Source: an uncultured Ignavibacteria bacterium
Lineage (GTDB): Bacteria > Bacteroidota > Ignavibacteria > Kapaibacteriales > Kapaibacteriaceae
Assembly: GCA_937870915.1 (NCBI GenBank)
Contig: CALMZQ010000155.1
Coordinates: 37,018 to 101,017, forward strand
Direction: 5' to 3'
Length of the DNA stretch: 64,000 nucleotides
Numbering within the stretch: the stretch's first letter is position 1; the number at the start of each line of letters is the position of its first letter. This document shows positions 17,616 to 26,762 of this stretch, in pieces. A program made the translations under genes and the position numbers. The notes under the pieces were generated by a model. It was not told the origin of the DNA and made no database searches. It saw only the letters and a list, made by a program, of their open reading frames with translations.

Positions 17616-19493
17616 CTACCGTAGATAGAGGGCAAGAATGGAAATGTCTGAAGCCGAAACGCCTGGTATTCGAGATGCTTGACCAAGCGATGTGGGACCA
17701 ATGCGTTTGAGCTTCTCCCTAGCCTCGGTTGAAAGGCTGTTCACCTTGTTATAGTCAAAACGTTCGGGGATATTCATGTTCTCTTGTTCTGCGAAGCGTT
17801 CAACATCTTTATAGAGTTTCTGAATGTACCCTTCGTATTTCACACCAGTTTCTGTGGCATGAACCACACGTGGGTGCTCTTCTCGAATTGATTGCGGCCA
17901 CGTTCCCGCTACATCGAGGAGGGGTGCTAGTCGAACTGCTGGCCGCTTGACAAGATTGAAAAGTGTGGTGGTCTCTGTTACTCCATCTTCGCCGCATGCC
18001 TGCAGAAATGGATTAGCTACATCAGGTGTGATCTTCGACGTCCTTACGTCGTTATCCAAAGACTCCCTAAGCTGGCTTTCTCGCTGATAGCGCTCATACG
18101 TGCGGTTGTAGATGAGCCCCATTTCATAGGCTTTTGGCATCAGTCTGTCATATACCGTATCGATACGGAGGAGAAGTCTGTATTCTGCTAGTGACGTGAA
18201 TACTCTGTAGGGCTCCTCGGTGTTCTTGTTGACAAGATCATCGATCATCACGCCGATATATGCCTCGGATCTTTGCAACGTAAATGAGCCTTCTCCTTTA
18301 ACGTAGAGGGAAGCATTGATGCCCGCGATCAAACCTTGGGCTGCAGCTTCCTCATATCCCGAAGTGCCATTTATCTGTCCGGCAAAGAAGAGCCCCTTTA
18401 TCGCCTTTGTTTCCAGTCCAAAAGTTAGTTGATAGGGGAAGAAGAAGTCGTATTCTACCGCATATCCGTAACGAAGGATCTCGGCGTTCTCTAGTCCAGC
18501 TATGCTCCGTAGTCCTGCCTCTTGGATATCAGCAGGGAGGCTTGTAGAGAATCCGTTCACATAGACTGTGTCCGTGGAGAGTCCTTCTGGCTCGAGCACA
18601 ATTACATGGGAGTTCTTTTCGGAAAAACGATAGATTTTGTCTTCGATTGAGGGACAGTATCGTGGACCAGCCCCGGTTATCAGCCCGGTAAACATTGGGG
18701 ACCGCGTAAATCCATCACGCATGAGATCGTGTGTTCTGGACGTTGTCTTTGTTGCGAAACACGCCAATTGGTTCCGTACGGCATGCGTATTGATCGAAAA
18801 GGGAACCGGTTGCTCATCTCCTAGATGTGGCTCAAGATCTCTGTAGTTGATCGAACGTTTGTCAATTCTAGGTGGCGTGCCAGTCTTAAGTCTACCCTTA
18901 GTAAGGCCATGGGCTGCCAGTAGGTCGGAAATCGTTTCTGCAGGGCGTTCGCCAACCCGACCTCCAGCCGTTGCTTCTGTTCCGGTCCACATCACTGCAT
19001 TGAGGAAGGTTCCTGAGCACAGAATTACGGCAGACGCAAGCAATTCTTGATTTGAGACAGTCCTTACACCGCGGATCCGGTCACCCTTGACGAGAATCTC
19101 GGTTACGGTCTCAGATATTAGCGTGAGATTAGGTCTTGATTGGACTGCGTGCTGGGCGAATAGGGGATAGAGATCTTTGTCGTTCTGTGAACGTGGGGAC
19201 CACACAGCCGGACCCTTGGAGGTGTTCAGCATCTTGAATTGTATCCCACTAGCGTCAGCAATTTGTGGCATTGAGCCACCTAAGGCATCAATTTCCTTGG
19301 CAAGGTGACCCTTTGCGCTACCCCCAATTGAAGGATTACACGATAGGCGACCTATCGTATTGATATCCATAGAGATTAGACCAACACTAAGTCCCATCTT
19401 AGAGGCAATTATTGAGGCTTCAATCCCAGCATGACCTCCCCCAATAACGAGGATGTCGAAATGATCGCTTTGAGAATGTTTCACGTGGAACAA
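17616..19493 (-). CDS. mnmG: tRNA uridine-5-carboxymethylaminomethyl modification enzyme MnmG (GidA)
   Basis: This 625-residue FAD enzyme works with MnmE to install the cmnm5 group on U34 of certain tRNAs. The Rossmann motif GGGHAG is at about residues 18-23, and the family signatures DINTIGRLSCNPSIGG, NTSKGPAVWSPRSQNDKDLY and GYEEAAAQGLIAGIN are all present. The start codon is TTG (19493): the first codons encode MFHVKH, the classic GidA opening, because a parS-like sequence overlaps them. Length and C-terminal region (RIPGVSASDISILALYL) are normal. It follows mnmE and a GNAT gene on the same strand. Confidence 0.97.
   Translation of the reverse strand: MFHVKHSQSDHFDILVIGGGHAGIEASIIASKMGLSVGLISMDINTIGRLSCNPSIGGSAKGHLAKEIDALGGSMPQIADASGIQFKMLNTSKGPAVWSPRSQNDKDLYPLFAQHAVQSRPNLTLISETVTEILVKGDRIRGVRTVSNQELLASAVILCSGTFLNAVMWTGTEATAGGRVGERPAETISDLLAAHGLTKGRLKTGTPPRIDKRSINYRDLEPHLGDEQPVPFSINTHAVRNQLACFATKTTSRTHDLMRDGFTRSPMFTGLITGAGPRYCPSIEDKIYRFSEKNSHVIVLEPEGLSTDTVYVNGFSTSLPADIQEAGLRSIAGLENAEILRYGYAVEYDFFFPYQLTFGLETKAIKGLFFAGQINGTSGYEEAAAQGLIAGINASLYVKGEGSFTLQRSEAYIGVMIDDLVNKNTEEPYRVFTSLAEYRLLLRIDTVYDRLMPKAYEMGLIYNRTYERYQRESQLRESLDNDVRTSKITPDVANPFLQACGEDGVTETTTLFNLVKRPAVRLAPLLDVAGTWPQSIREEHPRVVHATETGVKYEGYIQKLYKDVERFAEQENMNIPERFDYNKVNSLSTEAREKLKRIGPTSLGQASRIPGVSASDISILALYLR
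19477..19492. other. parS-like centromere site 1, inside the first codons of mnmG
   Basis: TGTTTCACGTGGAACA matches the bacterial parS palindrome (TGTTNCACGTGNAACA) with only one arm asymmetric. It lies over codons 1-6 of mnmG (minus strand). ParB nucleates on such sites for chromosome segregation, and they normally cluster near oriC. parA and parB are not in the window. Confidence 0.85.
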
Positions 19494-19536
19494 TTCGCAG
19501 AATGATTACGAGTAAATCGTGAAAAGTGTCAAGTGG

Positions 19537-19552
19537 TGTTCCACGTGGAACA
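19537..19552. other. parS-like centromere site 2, perfect palindrome
   Basis: TGTTCCACGTGGAACA is a perfect 16-bp palindrome of the parS type. It is centred exactly 60 bp from site 1 and ends at the base before the stop codon of the GNAT gene. Two such sites so close together are very unlikely by chance. Confidence 0.88.
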
Positions 19553-20080
19553 CTATACGAGGAACTTGACCATTAGGTATTCGTCGACATAATAGTTGTC
19601 AACCTTCATTGCTCGAAGTTCCGTTCCGTACACGGCGAAACCAAGACGAAGATAGAGACCGTAGGATGCCTCGTTGTGGGTGCTAACGGTAAGCTGGATT
19701 TGTTCAACCTCAAGGATGTCTCGGGCGGTCTCGATAAGAGAGGCGATAAGTTTGGACGCAATTCCTTGTCCGCGGAATTCTTCGAGGACAAACAGCCCCC
19801 ATAAACGCCCCTTGTGGCGGAGTTTCATCTGCTCTTGTCCAGAATAACCGATCATCCCGATTATTCGGCCAGATACGTCAACAGCCCCAAGCAGGTATTG
19901 GTATGGATAGTTGACGTATTTCTCGAAACGCTGCTCCTTGGAGAGAACAGAGAGACCCTCAAACCAATCGTAGTCAGAGCCAAAAACCTCGGGTGCCTGA
20001 AGTAGGGCTTCGCGTTGGATATTGAGAAAAGCCGGGAAATCGTCGATCTCCAATGGCCGAATGTTGTAGTCTGTTGTCAT
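19553..20080 (-). CDS. GNAT-family N-acetyltransferase
   Basis: The 175-residue acetyltransferase begins at ATG 20080 (MTTDYNIRPLEIDDFPAFL). The ORF track's 20113 start is a TTG inside mnmE. The acetyl-CoA motif A appears as LWGLFVLEEFRGQGIASKLIASLI, which contains the GNAT core R-x-x-G-x-A/G, and motif B as NEASYGLYLRLGF. The N-terminal region (NIQREALLQAPEVFGSDYDWFE) fits the RimI-like/YuaI GNAT group. Substrate is unknown: a protein N-terminus, small molecule or tRNA are all possible. It lies between mnmE and mnmG in the same direction, an unusual position. Confidence 0.88.
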   Translation of the reverse strand: MTTDYNIRPLEIDDFPAFLNIQREALLQAPEVFGSDYDWFEGLSVLSKEQRFEKYVNYPYQYLLGAVDVSGRIIGMIGYSGQEQMKLRHKGRLWGLFVLEEFRGQGIASKLIASLIETARDILEVEQIQLTVSTHNEASYGLYLRLGFAVYGTELRAMKVDNYYVDEYLMVKFLV

Positions 20081-20102
20081 GTGAGAATGTCCGTTGGCGA
20101 GG

Positions 20103-21470
20103 CTATTTACCAATGCAAAATCGCGAGAACACAGTGTCTAGGACATCCGGATTCCAAGATTCTCCGGTAATGTCACCCAAAAGGCGGATCGCTGAACGGA
20201 TGTCTACCGCCATAAGATCAGAGGAAAGTCCAGAGTCCAAACCCGCTAGAGCCGACCTGAGGTGACTTGCAATACTCCGCAAGAGTTGTGCCTGCCTCGC
20301 GTTGATAAGCACATCCGAAACCCCAGACGTGGTGCTTTTTACGTGATCCCCTAGAAGCAACCGAAGTTTGTCCAATCCTTGTCCCGTCACGGCCGAGCAG
20401 ACAACGGATCTAACAGGATACGGAGGAAGAGTAGCCTCAATAACATCAACTTTGTTCTGAACAGTTACTACGGGTGTGTTTGGGAACCGAGCCTCAATAT
20501 CACGAACCAAACCCATGGAATGGTCTCTGTTGATAGATAGATCGTTTACCACCAGGATCAGGTCACTCTCTTCGATCACAGACGTTGTCAGTCGAATTCC
20601 TTGAAGTTCAATTTGGTCTTCGGTTTCGCGCAACCCAGCCGTGTCCATGAGGTGAATGGAATAGCCCTCAATAAAAAGTGTTTCCGTGAGGTAGTCTCTG
20701 GTAGTTCCCGGAACGTCGCTCACGATAGCCCGTTCCCGACCCAGGAGGGCATTAAAAAGTGAGCTTTTGCCAGCATTAGGGTATCCGACCACCGCTACAT
20801 GAAGGCCTGAGCGAAGTACCTCGGCGCTATGTGCAGAGGCTGCTGTGGCGTCAACATCTTCAATGATTGACTGAAGCGTACTTCGAAGTGAGCTTCGGTC
20901 GACAAACTCAACATCCTCCTCTGAGAAGTCGAGTTCTAGCTCCAAAAGCCCAATCACATCAAGCAGGTGCTGACGGAGTCCGGCTATACGCCTCGTAAAG
21001 CCCCCTGAGAGCTGTCGGGCAGCCGTTTGTGCACCGATACGCGATTCTGCATGGATAATGTCTGCAACAGCCTCGGCTTGGGTAAGGTCAAGTTTTCGGT
21101 TCATGAAGGCTCGCTTGGTGAATTCGCCGGGTTGAGCAAGTCGCACACCAGCGTTGAGAAGAGAGCTCACGATCTGGTCCGTAACAAACGAGCCGCCATG
21201 ACAGCCGATCTCTACAACATGCTCACCCGTGTATGAGCGAGGAGCACGGAATATGGTAGCCGTTACAGAGTCAACCCGCGCGCCGTCAACAACCCACCAC
21301 CCGTAGTTTATTGTGTGGTCTACTTCTGAGGTCAGTTTCACTGATCCCGAGAAAAACTCATCACTTGCCAAAAAGGCATTTTGGCCGCTGATTCTGATCA
21401 CGGCCAGACCAGCAACTCCGGGAGGAGTAGCCAAGGCACAAATGGTGTCGGTAAGAATAGCTGAAGACAT
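20103..21470 (-). CDS. mnmE: tRNA modification GTPase MnmE (TrmE)
   Basis: The start is re-chosen at ATG 21470 (MSSAILTDTICALATPPGVAG), giving 455 residues, the same as E. coli MnmE. The N-terminal folate-binding domain shows GLAVIRISG and LNAGVRLAQPGEFTKRAF. The GTPase domain has G1 GYPNAGKSS (about 229-237), G3 DTAGLRETED and G4 NKVD. The C-terminal motif CIGK, with the catalytic-region Cys, ends the protein. It acts as the heterotetrameric partner of MnmG in tRNA wobble uridine modification. The ORF-track extension to 21536 is rejected as it lies past the conserved N-terminus. Confidence 0.97.
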   Translation of the reverse strand: MSSAILTDTICALATPPGVAGLAVIRISGQNAFLASDEFFSGSVKLTSEVDHTINYGWWVVDGARVDSVTATIFRAPRSYTGEHVVEIGCHGGSFVTDQIVSSLLNAGVRLAQPGEFTKRAFMNRKLDLTQAEAVADIIHAESRIGAQTAARQLSGGFTRRIAGLRQHLLDVIGLLELELDFSEEDVEFVDRSSLRSTLQSIIEDVDATAASAHSAEVLRSGLHVAVVGYPNAGKSSLFNALLGRERAIVSDVPGTTRDYLTETLFIEGYSIHLMDTAGLRETEDQIELQGIRLTTSVIEESDLILVVNDLSINRDHSMGLVRDIEARFPNTPVVTVQNKVDVIEATLPPYPVRSVVCSAVTGQGLDKLRLLLGDHVKSTTSGVSDVLINARQAQLLRSIASHLRSALAGLDSGLSSDLMAVDIRSAIRLLGDITGESWNPDVLDTVFSRFCIGK

Positions 21471-21553
21471 GAAGCAAAATATGCAGACGTTGTGGCTAAT
21501 TGGCGTGAATGTTGTGGTGAAAACATGCGAGGGCAACCGTTCACTTTGTAACG

Positions 21554-22300
21554 ATGTTTACTATCATCGAACCCATAGAATTCCATCTGCCTGTGGTTAC
21601 ATCCACAAATGATTACGCGAAAGAACTTCTTTCGACGTATCCCTATGTGTTTGTGTCGGCTCAACACCAGACAGCCGGACGTGGACGTAACGGACGCACG
21701 TGGATTGGTGATACGCAGGCCAATGCCTATTGTTCGATCGGTATACGACACTCCCAAGATGAATCGATCGAGGAACTATCGGCCCATATGGCAAGGGGCT
21801 CCTTTGCCGTACTCGATACCATACGCGCTTTCGATTCCACAATCGAGCTGCGACTCAAGTACCCGAACGACGTGCAGGCCCGAACAGAGCACGGTTGGTC
21901 AAAGATCTCCGGGATACTTGTTGAGCACGAGTTCCAGGGGCAACGTTGCATAACATCCGTCATCGGTATTGGACTGAATGTAGATCAAACGGAATTTCCG
22001 GATACTATTACACAACCTTGCACGTCACTTCGTCTGCTTGGGGTGTATTGCAACGTAGGAGCAGTTATAAATTCTCTACGTAGCAGGTTTTCTGTGTGGC
22101 GCTCCAAACCATGGATGGAGATTCACGAGCACTGGGTCAATCAACTAGATCTGGCATCGAAGAACATTCGGATAAGGGGAACCGACGGCAACTGGAAACT
22201 GAAAACAGTCCTTCCGGACGGTCGGTTGGTCCTTCGGAATGATGTCTCACATACGGAACGGACGATAAGCGATGGCGACACTCTACGATACGAAGATTGA
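21554..22300 (+). CDS. birA: Biotin--[acetyl-CoA-carboxylase] ligase
   Basis: The 248-residue enzyme is a short BirA without the N-terminal DNA-binding domain, so it is probably a ligase only and not a repressor. Catalytic motifs are STNDYAKELL, the biotin/AMP loop QTAGRGRNGRTW, LRLKYPNDVQ and the GILVEHEFQG strand, followed by IGIGLNVDQTEFP. It attaches biotin to the biotin carboxyl carrier protein in the cytoplasm. The short C-terminal SH3-like part is present (GTDGNWKLKTVLPDGRLVL). It overlaps coaX by 29 bp, so translation is coupled. No clear SD is visible. Confidence 0.94.
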   Translation: MFTIIEPIEFHLPVVTSTNDYAKELLSTYPYVFVSAQHQTAGRGRNGRTWIGDTQANAYCSIGIRHSQDESIEELSAHMARGSFAVLDTIRAFDSTIELRLKYPNDVQARTEHGWSKISGILVEHEFQGQRCITSVIGIGLNVDQTEFPDTITQPCTSLRLLGVYCNVGAVINSLRSRFSVWRSKPWMEIHEHWVNQLDLASKNIRIRGTDGNWKLKTVLPDGRLVLRNDVSHTERTISDGDTLRYED

Positions 22301-23105
22301 ACTCAACGGTGTTGAGTATGGCATCGCAGGAATCGACGTTGGCAATAGCCGCGTAAAGATCCATCACGATGATGTGTTCTTGTCCTTCCCGTATGACAAG
22401 GAATGGAAGAAGAATGTACAGCATCACTTCCGTGACCACGTGTCAAAACGATACCTTATTGGTCTCTCTAGCGTAAACCCAAAACAGACCACGGCAATCG
22501 TGAAGGTACTCCAGAGAATCCCGGGACATCTTGTACTGAATGCTCATTCGCTACTGATGCGTAATGATGCACTGCTTTCACTTGGGCGAGTAGAAAATGC
22601 AGGCATAGACCGTATGCTAGGAACGATAGGTGCGATGACTCGTATTCAGCCCCCTATCATCACTGTTGATTGTGGAACGGCCGTTACCGTAAATGCTGTT
22701 TCTGCCGATCATCACTTCTTGGGTGGCGTGATCTTTGCCGGACTTTCCACACAGCTCTTTGGATTATCGAAACAGACCGCTGCAATTCCGGAAGCCAAAT
22801 ACGTTCCACCTACAAGTTCACTTGGGGTGAACACCATGCAGTGTTTGATGTCGGGTGTAACAGCATCTGTTGTAGGTGGAGTGCTTCGCACAATAACGTC
22901 CATCAAAACCAACGACCTTGCAGATAAGGACGTACCCGTAGTGATCACGGGGGGTGAATCACAACAAGTTCTGGATACGCTCGTTGCCGAAGGTGTGAAT
23001 GCCGTCTATCACCAACATATGGTAACCGACGGTATACTTGCACTTCTATCAAAAGCAACACTCGCAGACCTACAAGACTCCATCATCGGTAAGATCTTGA
23101 ACTGA
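22272..23105 (+). CDS. coaX: Type III pantothenate kinase
   Basis: The 277-residue ASKHA-fold kinase phosphorylates pantothenate, the first step of CoA synthesis. Motifs in order are the phosphate-binding GIDVGNSRVK (about 19-28), the pantothenate-site region ENAGIDRMLGTIGAM and the second phosphate/metal region TVDCGTAVTVNAV, then FLGGVIFAGLSTQ. The N-terminus overlaps birA by 29 bp and has no better internal start. The pairing birA-coaX is common in bacteria because biotin ligation and CoA synthesis are co-regulated or simply adjacent. Next comes an asparaginase 5 bp downstream. Confidence 0.95.
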   Translation: MATLYDTKIELNGVEYGIAGIDVGNSRVKIHHDDVFLSFPYDKEWKKNVQHHFRDHVSKRYLIGLSSVNPKQTTAIVKVLQRIPGHLVLNAHSLLMRNDALLSLGRVENAGIDRMLGTIGAMTRIQPPIITVDCGTAVTVNAVSADHHFLGGVIFAGLSTQLFGLSKQTAAIPEAKYVPPTSSLGVNTMQCLMSGVTASVVGGVLRTITSIKTNDLADKDVPVVITGGESQQVLDTLVAEGVNAVYHQHMVTDGILALLSKATLADLQDSIIGKILN

Positions 23106-23110
23106 TCGTT

Positions 23111-23983
23111 ATGCCGAGTCCCATCGCACTTGCACTCCATGGTGGAGCCGGCAACCTCGCACGGTACGCAGGAACCGGCCGTTTAGAGCTTGCCGAAGAA
23201 ATGCTCAACAACCTCGTTCGCACCCTTCATCAAGGTTTGATAGGGGGCTCATCAGCACTCGACGTAGCCACGCTGGCAGTGATGGCCATGGAAGATTCCG
23301 GCCTGTTCCATGCCGGCAAAGGATCGTCGCCAAATTCAAAGGGCTATGTTGAACTCGATGCCTCTATCATGAATGGGAGAGAACGAACGGCGGGATCTAT
23401 AGCAGCGGCAACGAACATGAAGAATCCGATCAAGGCCGCACGATACGTAATGGAACAGACGCAACAGGTGTTGATCGTTGGTCCAGAAGCCGACCTTCTT
23501 ACACGTGCATCCGGTTCAGAGATCGTTGCACCGGACTACTTTGTTCCATGTGATGAAGTTGGTGTAGCACTTCCATCGATGGGGACGGTGGGAGCTGTGG
23601 TGCTTGATCTTTCCGGCGATGTAGTTGCTGCAACATCAACAGGTGGAACCCTTCGTAAACGCGCCGGTAGAGTGGGTGATGCACCCATCATTGGAGCCGG
23701 GACGTATGCGGTGAACAACGTTGGAGGAGTTTCTTGCACCGGAGTTGGAGAGTACTTTCTCCGCACGAGTGCAGCCTCGCGTGTGATAGCACGAATGGAC
23801 CTTCTCGGCGAGAGCCCAGGTGCTGCCTCGGGTTCTATTCTCTCAGAGATAACTGAGATGGGTGGATCCGGCGGAATGATCGTGATCGATCATCGTGGAA
23901 CAGTTGCGATGCCATACTCAACACAGGGCATGTATCGTGCATCGATTGATGCACGAGGTACCATTGTTGTTGGTTGTCTCTAG
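23111..23983 (+). CDS. Isoaspartyl peptidase/L-asparaginase (plant-type Ntn hydrolase)
   Basis: The 290-residue proenzyme self-cleaves before the catalytic Thr, which is about residue 159 in MGTVGAVVLDL. The downstream family signature AATSTGGTLRKRAGRVGD and the substrate region PIIGAGTYAVNN are present, as is the N-terminal LALHGGAGN. It is cytoplasmic and hydrolyses isoaspartyl dipeptides and possibly Asn, so it recycles damaged proteins. It follows coaX by 5 bp on the same strand. The beta subunit after the catalytic Thr is about 130 residues, normal for the family. Confidence 0.93.
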   Translation: MPSPIALALHGGAGNLARYAGTGRLELAEEMLNNLVRTLHQGLIGGSSALDVATLAVMAMEDSGLFHAGKGSSPNSKGYVELDASIMNGRERTAGSIAAATNMKNPIKAARYVMEQTQQVLIVGPEADLLTRASGSEIVAPDYFVPCDEVGVALPSMGTVGAVVLDLSGDVVAATSTGGTLRKRAGRVGDAPIIGAGTYAVNNVGGVSCTGVGEYFLRTSAASRVIARMDLLGESPGAASGSILSEITEMGGSGGMIVIDHRGTVAMPYSTQGMYRASIDARGTIVVGCL

Positions 23984-23990
23984 CCCCTTC

Positions 23991-26345
23991 TCAAAAGGCC
24001 TGACCAAGGCCGATGCTGAGTTGCCAGTTACCGGAGTTCATTGATCCGCGTCTTCCAAAAATCCATTTATCATTAGCACGTGTTGGGTCGTAGATGCTTG
24101 TTGCCCAATCGATGCGGAACGGTCCAACCGGAGTCTCGAATCGATATCCAATACCTGCCGCCAGTACGCTTCCCATATACAAATCTTCGAGTCGCATCGA
24201 CCCATAGAGGTCGGTTGTGAAACGATTGAATGAGTTTCCAATATCGGTGAAGAAGGTAAAACCGCTGCGTTCAACAATGGACGCCCAGATTCCATCAACG
24301 CCGCGTGGTCTCTCGAAGGAATAACGCACTTCAAAGCCAAGTTCTACGAGCGAGGCACTGCCGATAACATTTGAATAGATGTATTGATTGTTGGGATTAG
24401 GATCGTCGATCCGTCCGGAGTGTGGATCGTGTAGAGTGCGAGACGGAAAGGATCGGATACTCGCAGGACCACCAGCAAAGAACTGACGTTCAAGAGGTAC
24501 ATAGGTGTTGTTCTGAGTGGTATCACCCCGTACAAAGTCCAATAACTGGATATGGCCGAGCTTGATCTTTGTGGCACCAACGATACGCTTACTCAGCGGT
24601 ATAACTGTGGAGAGGAAGGCTTGCCCACGGAGATATTTACCTGCCCCCCAACCCCATTCAAACGAAATGCTTGAGAATGTGCCTTGTGTTGGATTAATCG
24701 GATTGTTCCGATGATCACCGCGGAGTGTGATACCGAGATTGATACCTGTGAAGAAATTTCCTGATTCCTTCAGATAGGTATCTAGGACAACAAATTGGGC
24801 AAATGTGCTGTACACGTAGGCCGTGTCCTCTGGCGTTGTTGCTTCACCGAGGGCGGTTTCCAAAGCCCCCTCAAAGTTCCGTGGTACCTGGCGTTCAAGT
24901 CCTGTATTAAGGTCGATCCCATTGAAGAACGTGTACGTATACAGCGAGATCGGCAGTTGAACATTTAAACCAGCTGACTCCAACTTAAAAGACTTCACAA
25001 GTTCACGAACGGAATAGTACGTTCGCGTTTGAACACCAAAACGCTGTCCAAAAAGTCTGCCAACATTGGGCCATGCAAGAACAAGTGAAGCAAGTGCTTC
25101 AGTTTCAAGTTCTTGTCCTTGGGCTATACGGCTGATATCCTGAAGAACATACTGCAGTGTGATCGAAGCAACTTGAGCTCCTCCGAACACATTGCGGTAT
25201 TGTGCGGTAGCTCCAACACCCAAGTTGAGATAGTTGTCAACAGCAGTCTGATAGAGCAGTAGGTTCATACCAACATCATATGGCTTGCTGTTACGTGTGA
25301 ACACTCTAATGCCAACTGTTGAATCACTTCCTTGATAACCTTTGCCTGTTGTGTCGTTGGCGATGGTATCGATAAGAACGATCTCAAAGGTACCAAGCGA
25401 CATGAGGTTGGCCCTCGACTGCTCCAGTTTTCTTCTGCTATACCACTCACCTGTTTCGAAATCTAACTGACGAAGCCGTGTAGACTCATTGACAGCTGGG
25501 TAACCGGCTGCATTCTCAAGAAACATGATACTATCTATGCGGACGCGGTTACCCGGTTCTACAACCACAACAACAGTATCATGTGTTCCGTCCTCGGAGA
25601 TCCCTACAAGAGGGGGCTGATAAATCGCCCGGTAATAACCGTTGTTGTGTAGGACATTCACAAGCAGGCGAACACTGTGTTCAATTGCGGCTTCTGAGAA
25701 AGCGTCCTTGGAGTGAAATGTCTGAGCATCGAGGGCTAGTTCGCGAACAGTGGAGTCCACACCTTCTAGACCGGAGATGATGAGTGTGTCTACGCGAGCG
25801 CGTTGTCCCTCGTTGACAAAAAATGTTAACGTGTTCTTCTTTGATTCTCGATCATATTTGAAATCGAAATTGACTGTTGCCTTGTGGAAACCATTCTGAT
25901 CGAGATAGGTAAGGATCGCCACACTATCATCATGAGCAGCAGCTGGATCGTAGTAACGAAGTTCTGTCTCTAGGTCCTTACGGATCTCACCGAACCGGTC
26001 CAATATCACCATTGGTGTTGCCGGATTTCTCCTGAAGTTTTCTTCGTAGTAGAGAGTAAGCTGGCGAGTGATAGAGAGTTCACTCGGTAACGAGGAGATT
26101 ATTCCGATGAGTTGTTCCGGCTTTGTCTCAACACACCCTACAAACTCTACAGCCTGCAATTCCTCGAGCTCTAATGCGCGTGATCGCTCACCAGAGCGCA
26201 CAACACTGTCTTGGTACTCCGATTGTGCTGAAAGGAACGGGGCTCCTGCCAAACACAAAACGAGCACGAAAAAGGCACGATGAAGAACGGCTTCATATCC
26301 GCTGCGGAGTATCACAGAGTGCAAAATACCGCGTAGAAGGTGCAT
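23991..26345 (-). CDS. Omp85-family outer-membrane assembly protein (BamA/TamA-like)
   Basis: The 784-residue protein starts at ATG 26345 (the ORF track uses a TTG four codons earlier). A signal peptide ends LSA before Gln. The N-terminal third contains about three POTRA repeats (KKNTLTFFVNEGQRARVDTLIISGLEGV and TVVVVVEPGNRVRIDSIMF). The C-terminal half is the surface-antigen beta-barrel, with the VGPFRIDWA motif and a terminal aromatic residue (GLGQAF). It inserts or transports outer-membrane proteins. The POTRA count is lower than in BamA, which fits TamA or an accessory Omp85. The C-terminal signature is firm; BamA versus TamA cannot be decided here. Confidence 0.88.
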   Translation of the reverse strand: MHLLRGILHSVILRSGYEAVLHRAFFVLVLCLAGAPFLSAQSEYQDSVVRSGERSRALELEELQAVEFVGCVETKPEQLIGIISSLPSELSITRQLTLYYEENFRRNPATPMVILDRFGEIRKDLETELRYYDPAAAHDDSVAILTYLDQNGFHKATVNFDFKYDRESKKNTLTFFVNEGQRARVDTLIISGLEGVDSTVRELALDAQTFHSKDAFSEAAIEHSVRLLVNVLHNNGYYRAIYQPPLVGISEDGTHDTVVVVVEPGNRVRIDSIMFLENAAGYPAVNESTRLRQLDFETGEWYSRRKLEQSRANLMSLGTFEIVLIDTIANDTTGKGYQGSDSTVGIRVFTRNSKPYDVGMNLLLYQTAVDNYLNLGVGATAQYRNVFGGAQVASITLQYVLQDISRIAQGQELETEALASLVLAWPNVGRLFGQRFGVQTRTYYSVRELVKSFKLESAGLNVQLPISLYTYTFFNGIDLNTGLERQVPRNFEGALETALGEATTPEDTAYVYSTFAQFVVLDTYLKESGNFFTGINLGITLRGDHRNNPINPTQGTFSSISFEWGWGAGKYLRGQAFLSTVIPLSKRIVGATKIKLGHIQLLDFVRGDTTQNNTYVPLERQFFAGGPASIRSFPSRTLHDPHSGRIDDPNPNNQYIYSNVIGSASLVELGFEVRYSFERPRGVDGIWASIVERSGFTFFTDIGNSFNRFTTDLYGSMRLEDLYMGSVLAAGIGYRFETPVGPFRIDWATSIYDPTRANDKWIFGRRGSMNSGNWQLSIGLGQAF

Positions 26346-26411
26346 GAAAACGAACAACGCCCGATCAACCTAGGTCGATAGGGCGCATATGAACGTTGAG
26401 AGGAAGACGAG

Positions 26412-26651
26412 TTACGATTCGTACGTATCGTCGTCTTCGCTGAAGAACATATCGTCGGAGGCAGCCTCATATTCTGGCCAAAGGTCTTCGATGCCCTCAT
26501 AGGTGATCTCGTCTGAATCGTCGAGTTCACCAAGGTTATCGAGTACTTGCAACGGGGCTCCGCTGCGATTGGCATAATCAATGAGTTCCTCCTTGGTGGC
26601 CGGCCAAGGGGCATCCTCGAGATACGAGGCAAGTTCGGGCGTCCAAAACAT
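26412..26651 (-). CDS. Small DUF2795-domain protein
   Basis: Trimming to ATG 26651 leaves a 79-residue acidic protein. The AAGGA six bases upstream fits the SD. MFWTPELASYLEDAPWPATKEELIDYANRSGAPLQVLDNL matches the DUF2795 pattern (a small helical fold of unknown function). The acidic tail DDSDEITYEGIEDLWPEYEAASDDMFFSEDDD suggests binding to basic partners such as nucleic-acid-binding proteins. Between ispD and the Omp85 gene, all on the minus strand. The ORF-track N-terminal extension has no support. Confidence 0.8.
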   Translation of the reverse strand: MFWTPELASYLEDAPWPATKEELIDYANRSGAPLQVLDNLGELDDSDEITYEGIEDLWPEYEAASDDMFFSEDDDTYES

Positions 26652-26762
26652 GGGAGGATCCTTGTGAGTGGTTTTCCGGAATTCGTAAGCGGCGCGAATA
26701 TACACGCACGAGTCAGTAGACGCAATAACGAATCGTTTTCGACACAATTGTTACAGTCTGAA

